From assembly GCA_963786305.1 (NCBI GenBank), contig CAWAYL010000014.1, forward strand, positions 62,001-126,000: 64,000 bases of DNA, read 5' to 3'. The position numbers and the translations under genes are program-made. The notes below the pieces were generated by a model. That model was not told the origin of the DNA, ran no database searches, and saw only the letters and a list, made by a program, of their open reading frames with translations. This DNA comes from CAKZLS01 sp963786305. Its GTDB lineage: Bacteria; Pseudomonadota; Alphaproteobacteria; Rhodospirillales; Defluviicoccaceae. Below, piece by piece: positions 24,947-34,295 of this stretch (positions are counted from its first letter, which is position 1; the number at the start of each line of letters is the position of its first letter).

Positions 24947-27631
24947 ATGGACGTCGTCGTCGTCGAATCTCCGGCCAAGGCCAAGACAATCAACAAATAT
25001 CTTGGATCTGGATTCAAGGTGCTGGCGAGCTACGGCCACGTCCGCGACCTGCCCGCCAAGGATGGATCGGTGCGGCCCGACGCGGACTTCGCGATGGACT
25101 GGGAGGTGGACGCCAAGGCCAAGAAACACATCGCCGAGATTACCGCGGCGGTGCGCGGCGCCGAGCATCTGTATCTCGCCACCGACCCCGACCGGGAGGG
25201 CGAGGCGATCTCTTGGCATGTTTGCCAGGTTCTTGAGGAGAAGAAGGCGCTGAAGGGCGTTGACGTCAAACGCGTCGTCTTCAACGCTATCACCAAGAGC
25301 GCCATTCTGGATGCCTTCGAGCAGCCGCGGGATCTCGACGAAGAACTGGTCCATGCCTATCTGGCGCGCCGGGCGCTCGACTATCTGGTGGGCTTTACGC
25401 TGTCGCCGGTGTTGTGGCGCAAGCTGCCGGGAAGCCGGTCCGCCGGACGGGTCCAGTCGGTGGCACTCCGGCTCATCTGCGAGCGCGAGTCCGAGATCGA
25501 AGCCTTCGTCTCGCAGGAATACTGGACGGTGAGCGGCCTGTTCGGAACCGCCGCCGGCAAGGACATCACCGCCAGCCTCACCCACCTCGAGGGCCGCAAG
25601 CTCAAGAAGATGGATATCGGCGATCGGGACGCGGCCGAAGCGGCGGTCCGCGCGGTGGAGGCCCGGGAGTTCTCCGTCGGCAGCGTGGAGCGCAAGAAGA
25701 CCCGGCGCAATCCGGCGCCGCCGTTCATCACGTCGACCCTGCAGCAGGAGGCGTCGCGAAAGCTCGGGTTCAGCGCGACCCATACCATGCGCGTGGCCCA
25801 GCGTCTGTATGAAGGCGTCAACATCGGCGGCGAGACCGTCGGTCTGATCACCTACATGCGGACCGACGGCGTCCAGATGGCGGGAGAGGCCATCGACGCG
25901 TGCCGCGATCTGATCCGCACCACCTACGGCGCTCCGTATCTGCCGGAGAAGGCGCGCATCTACAAGACCAAGGCCAAGAACGCACAGGAGGCGCACGAGG
26001 CGATCCGCCCGACGGACGTCAAGCGCCGGCCGGACGACGTGACGCGATCGCTCGACGCCGATCAACTCAAACTCTACCGGTTGATCTGGCAGCGCACCCT
26101 GGCCAGCCAGATGGAATCCGCCGTCCTCGATCAGGTGGCGGTGGATCTGGTGTCGGCGGACCGCCAGGTGACGCTCCGCGCCACCGGATCGGTGATCGCC
26201 TTCGACGGTTTTCTCAAGCTCTACCGCGAGGGGCGCGACGATACGGACCGAACCGACGACGCCGGGCGCGACGAGGGCGGGCGCGACGAGGGCGAGGATC
26301 GCATTCTCCCCGATCTCGCCGAAGGCGAGGCGGTGAAACGGCGGCGGGTGGACTCCGAGCAGCATTTCACCCAGCCGCCGCCGCGGTTCACCGAAGCGAG
26401 CCTGGTGAAGCGGCTGGAGGAACTGGGCATCGGGCGGCCGTCCACCTACGCCAGCATTCTCGGCGTCCTGCAGGACCGCAAGTACGTCCGGCTGGAGAGC
26501 CGGCGGTTCTTTCCCGAAGATCGGGGCCGCCTGGTCACCACCTTTCTCACCAGCTTCTTCGAGCGCTACGTCGCCTATTCCTTTACCGCCGAAATGGAAG
26601 GCAAGCTCGACGACGTCTCCGGCGGACGGGTGGAATGGAAAACCGTCCTCGACGACTTCTGGCGCGATTTCAGCGCGGCGGTGGGCGAGACCAAGGATCT
26701 TCGGGTCAAGGAGGTTCTGGAAGCCCTGGACGAACGGCTGGGGCCGCACTTTTTCAAGGAGACCGGCGACGGAACGGATCCGCGCGTGTGTCCCGCTTGC
26801 ACCGAGGGACGCCTCGGTCTGAAACTGGGCCGCTATGGCGCCTTCATCGGCTGTGCCAACTATCCCGAATGCAAGTACACCCGGCCGCTGATCCCCAATT
26901 CCGACGACGACCCCGCGTCCGCGCTGGCGCTGGCGAACGGCAGCCAGGTGCTGGGGACCGATCCCGAAACCGGGCTCGAGGTCACGCTCCGCAAGGGGCC
27001 GTATGGCCATTACGTCCAACTCGGCGAGGCCGAGGGAGAAGGCAAAAAGAAGACCAAGCCCCGGCGCGCCTCGTTGCTCAAGGGGACCGATCCGACCACC
27101 GTCGACCTGAACAAGGCGCTGGGGCTGCTCTCGCTGCCGCGCGAGGTGGGTCCCCACCCCGAAACGAACGAGGTCATCATTGCCGGATTGGGGCGCTTCG
27201 GTCCATATTTGAAGATGGGCGCGACCTACGTCTCGCTGAAGGACGGCGACGACGTGCTTGACGTCGGACTGAACCGCGCGGTGGTGTTGTTCGCCGAAGC
27301 GCCGCAGAAGAAATCCACCGGCAAATCCCTCGGCGATCATCCGAGCGACGCCAAGCCGGTGACCATGCGTTCGGGCCGCTACGGACCCTACGTGCAGCAC
27401 GGCGCGCTCCGCGCCAGCCTGCCGTCCGGTGTCGACGCCGAGACGCTGGATCTGGACCGCGCGGTGGCGATCCTCGCCGAAAAAAGCGGCAAAAGCCCGG
27501 CCAAAAAGGCCCCCGCCAAAAAGACGCCAGCCAAGAAATCGCCAGCCAAAAAGACGCCGGCCAAGAAACCAGCCACCAAAAAGCCAGCCGACAGAAAGCC
27601 CGCTGCCAAGAAAACGCCGGCGGCCGGCTGA
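24947..27631 (+). CDS. topA: DNA topoisomerase I
   Basis: 894 residues. TOPRIM motifs VVESPAKAKTINKYLG and TDPDREGEAISWH, the active-site tyrosine in ITYMRTDG at residue 303, and a C-terminal zinc-ribbon-like CPACTEGRLGLKLGRYGAFIGC. The last 45 residues are lysine/alanine/proline repeats (KKTPAKK), a common DNA-binding tail. It relaxes negative supercoils. GGAGGTGGGG precedes the ATG. No frame break. Confidence 0.97.
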   Translation: MDVVVVESPAKAKTINKYLGSGFKVLASYGHVRDLPAKDGSVRPDADFAMDWEVDAKAKKHIAEITAAVRGAEHLYLATDPDREGEAISWHVCQVLEEKKALKGVDVKRVVFNAITKSAILDAFEQPRDLDEELVHAYLARRALDYLVGFTLSPVLWRKLPGSRSAGRVQSVALRLICERESEIEAFVSQEYWTVSGLFGTAAGKDITASLTHLEGRKLKKMDIGDRDAAEAAVRAVEAREFSVGSVERKKTRRNPAPPFITSTLQQEASRKLGFSATHTMRVAQRLYEGVNIGGETVGLITYMRTDGVQMAGEAIDACRDLIRTTYGAPYLPEKARIYKTKAKNAQEAHEAIRPTDVKRRPDDVTRSLDADQLKLYRLIWQRTLASQMESAVLDQVAVDLVSADRQVTLRATGSVIAFDGFLKLYREGRDDTDRTDDAGRDEGGRDEGEDRILPDLAEGEAVKRRRVDSEQHFTQPPPRFTEASLVKRLEELGIGRPSTYASILGVLQDRKYVRLESRRFFPEDRGRLVTTFLTSFFERYVAYSFTAEMEGKLDDVSGGRVEWKTVLDDFWRDFSAAVGETKDLRVKEVLEALDERLGPHFFKETGDGTDPRVCPACTEGRLGLKLGRYGAFIGCANYPECKYTRPLIPNSDDDPASALALANGSQVLGTDPETGLEVTLRKGPYGHYVQLGEAEGEGKKKTKPRRASLLKGTDPTTVDLNKALGLLSLPREVGPHPETNEVIIAGLGRFGPYLKMGATYVSLKDGDDVLDVGLNRAVVLFAEAPQKKSTGKSLGDHPSDAKPVTMRSGRYGPYVQHGALRASLPSGVDAETLDLDRAVAILAEKSGKSPAKKAPAKKTPAKKSPAKKTPAKKPATKKPADRKPAAKKTPAAG

Positions 27632-27652
27632 TCTCCTGACAAAGCGGGGCGC

Positions 27653-29899
27653 ATGCCTGCCGACACTCCCAAAAAGCCGGTTCCGTTTCCCAGCCGCGAC
27701 GAGATTGCCGAGTTCATCCGCGCCAGCGACACGCCCGTCGGCAAGCGCGAGATCGCCCGGGCGTTCCATTTGAACGCCGAGCAGAAAGTTCTCCTGAAGA
27801 CCGTCCTCAAGGAATTGGAAGCCGACGGCGCCGTTGGTCGCGGCCGCAAGCGGCAGTACGGCCGGGCGACGGCGCTGCCGTCCGTGGCGGTGATCGAGAT
27901 CTCCGGAACGGATCTCGATGGCGAGCTTCTCGCCCGGCCCACCAACTGGCCCGATGACGTGCCCATGCCGACCATCCACATGGCGCCGGATCGGGCGAGC
28001 CGGGCGGCGGTGGCGATCGGCGACCGGGTGCTGGCGCGGCTGCGGCGGATCGGCGCAAACGTTTACGAGGGACGGGTCATGCGGCGGCTTACGGCGCCGG
28101 CGGGCCGGGTGCTGGGCATCTTCGAAGAGCGCGAGGACGGGCCCCGGATCCGGCCCATCGACCGGCGCGCCAAGAACGAGTTCGTTGTCGCCGCCGCAGA
28201 CACCATGGACGCTAAGTCCGGAGAACTGGTTTGGGCCGAGGCGCGGCCCGGCAAGCCGCTTGGGTTGCGTCCGGCGCGGGTGGTCGAGCGGCTCGGCGAC
28301 GGGCGCGGTCCGCGCTCCATTACGTCGATCACGCTGCACGATCACGAGATCCCGACGCGATTCTCCGACGCCGCGCTGCGCCAGGCCGAAGCGGCCGGGC
28401 CGGCGCCGATGAAGGGGCGGGACGATTTGCGGTCGCTGCCGCTCGTCACCATCGACGGCGCCGAGGCCCGCGATTTCGACGACGCCGTATGGGCCGAGGC
28501 CGACCCCGATCCCGACAACGCGGGCGGATGGCACGTGGTCGTCGCCATCGCCGACGTGGCCTGGTACGTGCGCCCCGGCGATGCCCTCGACCATGACGCC
28601 TACGAGCGGGGCAACTCGGTCTATTTCCCCGACCAGGCGATCCACATGCTGCCGGAGGCGCTGTCCAGCGGATGGTGCTCGTTGCTGCCCGGCGAGGACC
28701 GTCCGTGCATGGCGGCGCATCTATGGCTCGGCGCTGACGGAACCCTGATCAAACACCGGTTCGTTCGCGCGATGATGCGCTCGGCCGCGCGCCTCACCTA
28801 TGAACAGGTGCAAGACGCCCGCAACGGTAATCCCGACGACGCCACCGGACCGCTGGCGCCGACGGTAATCGAGTCGCTGTACGGCGCATACCGTGCGCTG
28901 GCCGGGGCGCGGGACGCGCGCGGCGTGCTGGAGTTGGACCTGCCGGAGCGGAGCGTGGTGATCGGCGACGACGGCGCCGTGGTCCGGGTCGAGACGCGGC
29001 AGCGTTTCGAAAGTCACAAGCTGATCGAGGAGTTCATGATCTGCGCCAACGTGGCGGCCGCCGAGACGCTGGAGCGCCGCCGCGTGCCCTGCGTCTACCG
29101 GGTGCACGACCAGCCGTCGCGCGAAAAGCTGGAATCGCTGCGGGAATTCCTCGAATCGCTCAATCTCAAGCTCGCCCGCGCGCAGGTTTTGCGGCCAAAG
29201 GATTTCAACCGCATTCTCGCCCGGGTCGCGGATACGCCCGAAGCCTCCATGGTCAACGAGGTGGTGCTGCGGAGCCAGGCGCAGGCGGTGTACGATCCCG
29301 ACAATATCGGCCATTTCGGCTTGGCGTTGCGCCGCTATTGTCATTTCACCTCGCCCATTCGCCGCTACGCCGATCTGCTGGTGCATCGGGCGCTGATCGA
29401 CGCGCTCGGGCTCGGCGACGGCGGATTAAGGATCGAACAATCGGACCTCGCCGACGCCGCCGAGCATATCTCCGCCACCGAGCGCCGCGCCGCGGCGGCG
29501 GAACGCGACGCCGTCGACCGGTTCACCGCCGGCTATCTCGCCGAGCAGGTGGGATCGATCTTTTCCGGGCGGATCAACGGCGTCACCCGGTTCGGCCTGT
29601 TCGTGACCCTCGAGGACAGCGGTGGCGACGGCCTGGTTCCGATGCGGAGCCTGCCCGACGACTATTACGTCCACGACGACAAGCGCCATCGCCTGGTGGG
29701 ACGCCATTCGGGTCTGGAGTACCGCTTGGGCCAGGTCGTCGATGCCCGTCTGGTGGAAGCCAATCCGGTGACGGGCGGCCTTATCCTCGAGCTTGCGGAA
29801 AGCGCGGGGATCCCGAAAAGGGCGCGCCGCGGCGGCGCGAAAGAGAAGCGAAAAGGCCGCGCCAAGGGCAAGGGCGGGAGATCGCCGCGGAACCGCTGA
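27653..29899 (+). CDS. rnr: Ribonuclease R
   Basis: 748 residues. An N-terminal winged helix (KREIARAFHLNAEQKVLL) precedes cold-shock domains, the RNB catalytic domain with the aspartates of DGAEARDFDDAV, the CHFTSPIRRYADLLVHR signature, a C-terminal S1 domain and a basic tail (KEKRKGRAKGKGG). A processive 3'-5' exoribonuclease that degrades structured RNA and, in many bacteria, works with tmRNA on rescued mRNAs. It starts 22 bases after topA and may be cotranscribed. Confidence 0.95.
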   Translation: MPADTPKKPVPFPSRDEIAEFIRASDTPVGKREIARAFHLNAEQKVLLKTVLKELEADGAVGRGRKRQYGRATALPSVAVIEISGTDLDGELLARPTNWPDDVPMPTIHMAPDRASRAAVAIGDRVLARLRRIGANVYEGRVMRRLTAPAGRVLGIFEEREDGPRIRPIDRRAKNEFVVAAADTMDAKSGELVWAEARPGKPLGLRPARVVERLGDGRGPRSITSITLHDHEIPTRFSDAALRQAEAAGPAPMKGRDDLRSLPLVTIDGAEARDFDDAVWAEADPDPDNAGGWHVVVAIADVAWYVRPGDALDHDAYERGNSVYFPDQAIHMLPEALSSGWCSLLPGEDRPCMAAHLWLGADGTLIKHRFVRAMMRSAARLTYEQVQDARNGNPDDATGPLAPTVIESLYGAYRALAGARDARGVLELDLPERSVVIGDDGAVVRVETRQRFESHKLIEEFMICANVAAAETLERRRVPCVYRVHDQPSREKLESLREFLESLNLKLARAQVLRPKDFNRILARVADTPEASMVNEVVLRSQAQAVYDPDNIGHFGLALRRYCHFTSPIRRYADLLVHRALIDALGLGDGGLRIEQSDLADAAEHISATERRAAAAERDAVDRFTAGYLAEQVGSIFSGRINGVTRFGLFVTLEDSGGDGLVPMRSLPDDYYVHDDKRHRLVGRHSGLEYRLGQVVDARLVEANPVTGGLILELAESAGIPKRARRGGAKEKRKGRAKGKGGRSPRNR

Positions 29900-30031
29900 G
29901 GCCGGGTTTGATTCCGGTCCTCGCAACCCCCATATCACGAGTTGAAAAGCGCTTCGGCCCCACGGCGGCCAGTATGTTTGCAACACCGGCCGCGGCAGCA
30001 TTAAGGCGTTGAAAGAAAAGAAGTGTTCAGT

Positions 30032-30043
30032 ACCCATATGGGT
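30032..30043. promoter_or_regulatory. Perfect 12-bp palindrome at the porin promoter
   Basis: ACCCATATGGGT ends on the first base of the predicted -35 box. The same arms, ACCCA and TGGGT with a 2-base centre, recur at 61726-61737 in another promoter-like position. Confidence 0.5.
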
Positions 30044-30072
30044 TGACTTGAGGTTGCGGTTGTGTGTTAACT
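30043..30072 (+). promoter_or_regulatory. Predicted promoter of the OmpV/MipA-like gene
   Basis: TTGACT (30043-30048), 18 bases, TTAACT (30067-30072). It lies 60 bases upstream of the chosen start. Confidence 0.45.
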
Positions 30073-30131
30073 TAAAGGGCGGTAAAAAGCTGTTGGGTCC
30101 CCCGGTGGTCATGCCATTGCGCGGAGCGATA

Positions 30132-30917
30132 ATGAAGTTCTTGCGGCCATTTTCCGTTGTAAATTTGTGGCGGCCGTTGGCGGCGGCCTCGATGTTCGTT
30201 CTCGGATCGGGCGTGGCGTTCGCGGGCCCCGACGACGGGGAACCGTCGCGCCAGGCGCCGACGTCCGGTTACCTGCTAGAGACCATGCGCCCTTCCGCTA
30301 GCGATATGTCCCTTCATCCGGCCGCCAGCGCCTTTCAGTTGAAACCGAACGTTGTTCCCTCGGGAACCCTGAACGTCGGTCCCGTCGTTACCCGCGCGCC
30401 CTCTCGAGGCGATTTTTCGGACAGCGCGGTCGACCCGCTCTCGCCGGTCGATCCAGCCTGGGAAGCCGGCGCGTTCGTCGATTACCGCATGGACAATGGC
30501 ATAAAACCGAGCACCGTGGTTGGATTGAATTTGCGTATGTCGCCCGGCGTCTCGGATTCCCGCGCCGGCTGGCTTTTCCTTCCCAACGTCTATTACCAGA
30601 CGCCCCTGGGCAACTCGTGGAACATCAGAGCGGACCTTTCCTCGACCTTCGCCACCGACGGCGCGGTCGGCGGCGGCGGCACTGGCTTCGGCACCACGGC
30701 GATACGGCACGGGCTCGAGGGTGTTGACGGCGAGGGCGGGTTCAGGGACGTTGGCATTGGCGTCGGCGTGACCTACAATCTGACGCCGAGTTGGGATGTG
30801 GACACGGCGCTCCGCTATCAGCGCCTGCTCGACGAGGCGGCGGACAACTCGGCCGCCAACGATCCCGGCGCGGCCAATCACCTGTTTGGCGGTGTCCTCG
30901 TCCGCTACAAGTTTTAA
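30132..30917 (+). CDS. Outer-membrane beta-barrel protein, MipA/OmpV-like
   Basis: 261 residues from the ATG at 30132; a longer frame to 30009 would place the signal peptide internally. A Sec signal (LAAASMFVLGSGVAFA) is followed by alternating-hydrophobicity strands, with an OmpV-like closing part (SWDVDTALRYQRLLDEAADN) and a C-terminal phenylalanine (VRYKF), the outer-membrane assembly mark. It may be a porin or scaffold; the substrate is unknown. Single-gene unit with its own promoter. Confidence 0.75.
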   Translation: MKFLRPFSVVNLWRPLAAASMFVLGSGVAFAGPDDGEPSRQAPTSGYLLETMRPSASDMSLHPAASAFQLKPNVVPSGTLNVGPVVTRAPSRGDFSDSAVDPLSPVDPAWEAGAFVDYRMDNGIKPSTVVGLNLRMSPGVSDSRAGWLFLPNVYYQTPLGNSWNIRADLSSTFATDGAVGGGGTGFGTTAIRHGLEGVDGEGGFRDVGIGVGVTYNLTPSWDVDTALRYQRLLDEAADNSAANDPGAANHLFGGVLVRYKF

Positions 30918-31244
30918 TTGGGCAGTGTGCCCCGCGGTGGCGTGACCGACGGTGGCGTTCTTGGCTCGGTGGTCAATCAAGGCGAAGGAGTTGAATTCCT
31001 CGGCTTGATCACCGACGATGGAACGGACCAGATCGACGCGCTGCTGTTCACCATTGTCGGCGACAAACCGGCTGGATTCGGCATTGGCACTCTCCGGTTC
31101 GGCATAAGGGACGAAGTGGTCGTCGCCATTCCGGCCGTGCGTCCGTTGTTTCTGTCCGGCCTTCCCGGGCCTTGGCATCATGGCTCGAAGCCGTCGTCGG
31201 CGGGGCTGACGCCTTGCCGTAATAACTCTCGACCGGAATTCGCT
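30918..31244. other. Intergenic, no gene seen
   Basis: Separates the porin gene from the convergent sigma-factor gene. I see no credible reading frame and no clear terminator hairpin. Confidence 0.5.
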
Positions 31245-32166
31245 CTAATTCAGCATGCCGTTGGCTTCGGCGGCGTCGCGCATCAACCGTTTCAGCTTGG
31301 CGAACGCGCGCACTTCGATTTGCCTCACGCGTTCCCGCGAAATGCCGTGCAGGGCGCTCAGCTCGGAGAGCTTCCGGGGGTTCTCTCTCAGTCGCCGCTG
31401 CGTGAGAATATGGCATGCGCGGTCATCAAGCGCGTCGAGAGCACACCGCATCATGGCGCGGCGCTTCGAAAGCTCGTCGGCCTCGATCGCGGCGTCTTCC
31501 TGGTTGTCGGCGCTTACCACGAGGAAATCCTGCCATTCGCCGAATGCGTCACCGTCGGCGTGGGCCGGGGCGTTGATGGAGAGATCGCGCGCCCCCAGCC
31601 GCTGATCCATCTGCAACGATGTCCGATTCGCGGACGCCCAGTTCCTCCGCAATGGCGTTCACCCCGTGAGGCGACAACTGGCTTTCATCGGGTTTCTGGT
31701 ATTTGGCTTTCAACCGCCGGAGATTGAAGAACAGCTTCTTGTGCGTTTCGGTCGTCACCATCTTGACGAGCGACGATGACCGGAGCACGTAATCGGAAAT
31801 CGCCGCGCGGACCCACCACATGGCGTAAGTGGATAAGCGAAAACCGCGATCCGGGTCGAATTTGTTCAAGGCCTGCATCAACCCGATATTGCCTTCGGAA
31901 ACGAGATCGTTCAGCGGCAGGCCATAGCCGCGAAACTCGCTGGCGATCTTGACCACCAGCCGCTGATGACTGCCCACGAGACGCGCCAGCGCGTCGGGGT
32001 CGCGATCGTGCCGGTATCGCCGGCAAAGGGCCTCCTCGGTCTGTTTGTCGAGGATGCCGAATGCCGGGATGCCCGTGGTGTGCTTATGCACTGTGTCATC
32101 GGCGGACCGAGTCCTGTTCAGCGAGGTCACTCCCAGTTGGCCGCCCGTTGGGTGTCCATCGCGCAT
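31245..32166 (-). CDS. RpoH-like (heat-shock-type) sigma factor, frameshifted
   Basis: About 306 residues from the ATG at 32166 (GAGGGG precedes it). Region 2 is clear: LVSEGNIGLMQALNKFDPDRGFRLSTYAMWWVRAAISDYVL; the RpoH box follows as KKLFFNLRRLK; region 4 ends with HGISRERVRQIEVRAFAKLKRL. Region 1 is shorter than in standard RpoH. One extra base at about 31614 breaks the frame between VRESDIV and QMDQRLGARD. It is divergent from the secretion operon starting at 32474, and may be a paralogue specialised for that operon rather than the housekeeping RpoH. Confidence 0.82.
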
Positions 32167-32268
32167 CTCGACCCCTCGCGGCTCCGCTTCACGGTGTTGA
32201 CCTTGCCCCGGTATTGGAGGCCGTGTGAATTTTCCGGCTTTATCGTGATCGTTGGGGAGGCGCACCGA

Positions 32269-32289
32269 AATAAGAACATAATAAGAACA
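32269..32289. repeat. Tandem 10-bp repeats between sigma factor and secretion operon
   Basis: AATAAGAACA occurs at 32269-32278 and 32280-32289, an 11-bp step, so both lie on one helix face. A near copy, AACAAGAACA, is at 32311-32320. ACCGAAA (32264-32270) and TTTCGGT (32323-32329) flank the set as an inverted pair. This AT-rich island lies about 100 bases upstream of the sigma gene and 185 upstream of the exporter gene: candidate binding sites for a shared regulator. Confidence 0.45.
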
Positions 32290-32473
32290 GTAGCTGCTTT
32301 TTGCGATCAAAACAAGAACAATTTTCGGTATACCGGGGAATCGTGCGGCGATGTTTCCGCGGGTCGTTGCCAAGGCGGGGTTCGTTCCATCGCCTCTTTA
32401 AGGACACCTCAACGGTCTGTTAACCCGTAATGGTGTCTTATGCACCTGGCTTAAACCAGGTGCTCGGTCGACC

Positions 32474-34295
32474 ATGAAACCTAAATCGAAAAGCCGGAAA
32501 CGGCCCACGGCCATTCCGCCGAAAAGGACACGACCGGTGACGGCGGACGAAACGGCGGACGAGACCGCGGGTGCGACCGCATCGGCCTTCGATCTGGCAT
32601 CGCTCTCGCGATTGCCGGGTGGGATACGCGATCTCGTTGTCACGACGTTTTTTATCAACGTCCTCACCCTTGCCATGCCGCTTTCGCTGGTGCAGATCTA
32701 CGACCGCATCATTCCGAACTCCGCCGAAGGGACGCTAATGCTGCTGGGCGTGGGCGTGGCATCGGCGCTGTTTTTGGAAGCCGTGCTCCGCCAGGTCCGG
32801 TCCTATGTCAGCGGGCGCATGGGCGCGCGGTTCGAACACCTCGCGAGCTCGATGGCCATGGAACGCCTGCTCAACGCCGCTCTCGTCGACAGCGAACGAC
32901 ACGGACCTGGCGCTCAACTCGAGAGGCTGAACGGGCTGTCCGTTCTGAAGGAATTCTACGCCGGACAAGCGATCCTGGTCCTCTGCGACTTCCCGTTCAC
33001 CATCCTCTTCATGGCGGTGATCGCCTATCTGGCCGGGCCACTGGTTTTCGTCCCGATCGCTCTCGTCGTCGTATTTTCGGTCTTCGCGGTCGTGATCGGA
33101 AAGCGCCTGCGGACATCGTTGAACGACCGCCAGGCCGCCGATGAGCGGCGCTTCAACTTCATTATCGAGGCTCTGCGCGGCATCCACACCATCAAGGCCA
33201 TGGCGATGGAAACCCAGATCCTCCGGCGCTACGAACGCCTCGAGGAAAGTTGCGCCACCGGCAGCTACCGCCTCAACTTCGACAGCGCCTCGGCTCAGAG
33301 CATCAGCGCGGCGTCCTCGCAGATGAGCGCCTTCGCCATCGCCGGGCTCGGATCCCTCCTTGTCATCAACGGTTCTCTGACCGTCGGCGCGCTCGTCGCC
33401 TGCACCATGCTGACCGGTCGCTGCCTGCAGCCGCTGCAAAGGGCGCTCGGTATCTGGACCCGGTTTCAGTCGATCGAGGTGGCCAGGCGTCAGGCGCTGG
33501 AAATCATGGAGGTTCCGCCTGAATCGGCCGCGGGCCTACCGTCGCTTCCCACGGCGCGCGGCGATCTGGAACTCCGCCAGGTCACATTCGGATACGAAAA
33601 AGACGAGGACGGCGAGGACGGCGAGCCGCCTCACGCCGGTCCTGAAGAACGTGAACCTCCGCGTCCAGGCCGGCGAGACCGTGGGCGTCATCGGCGCCAG
33701 CGCCGTTGGCAAGAGCACCCTTCTCGGCCTCATGGCCGGCGTGTTGCGGCCCACCGAAGGGGCGGTGCTCGCGGATGGACACGATTTGTCCGCGGTAAAT
33801 GCGGCCAGCGTTCGCGGCCAGGTGGTCCATGTGCCGCAGCACGGTGTTCTGTTCAACGGGACCATTCTCGAAAACATCACGATGTTTCAGGCCGCGCGCG
33901 ACGACGATGCGTTCGCGGTCGCGCGGCGATTGGGCTTGGACGCCTTCGTCAGCCGCATGCCGTTCGGCTTTCAGACCCAGGTCGGGGCGAGCGCCACCGA
34001 CACGCTTCCTCTCGGCATCAAGCAGCGCATCATGATCGCGCGGGCGCTGGTGAGAAAGCCGCGCGTGCTGTTGTTGGACGAAGCCAACGCGGCGATGGAT
34101 AGCCGTGGCGACGAAAGCCTGCGCGCCGTGCTGCAAGACATGAAGGGCGATTGCACCATGATCCTGGTCAGTCATCGACCGTCGACGCTCGGACTCGCCG
34201 ACCGCGTGTACGAAGTCGCGGGCGGCCGTTTGATCGAGCGGGCGGATTTCGTTACCGAACGCAATCTCTCCGCTGAACTGAGGACACCGGCATGA
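32474..34295 (+). CDS. Type I secretion ABC exporter 1 (membrane plus ATPase domain), frameshifted
   Basis: About 606 residues. A basic N-terminus is followed by a six-helix exporter domain (LAMPLSLVQIYDRIIPNS is the PrtD/HlyB-type start) and an ATPase domain: Walker A GASAVGKST, Walker B VLLLDEANAAMD, H-loop VSHRPSTL. The ABC signature is degenerate (LPLGIKQR where LSGGQ is usual). An extra C at about 33630 shifts the frame between DGEP and LTPVLKNVNLRV. The stop overlaps the next start as ATGA. Probably forms a heterodimer with exporter 2. Confidence 0.87.

Noticed and set aside
24770..28720. 1,316-codon open frame on the minus strand
   Set aside because: Antisense to topA and rnr, which are certain genes; caused by high GC at third positions.
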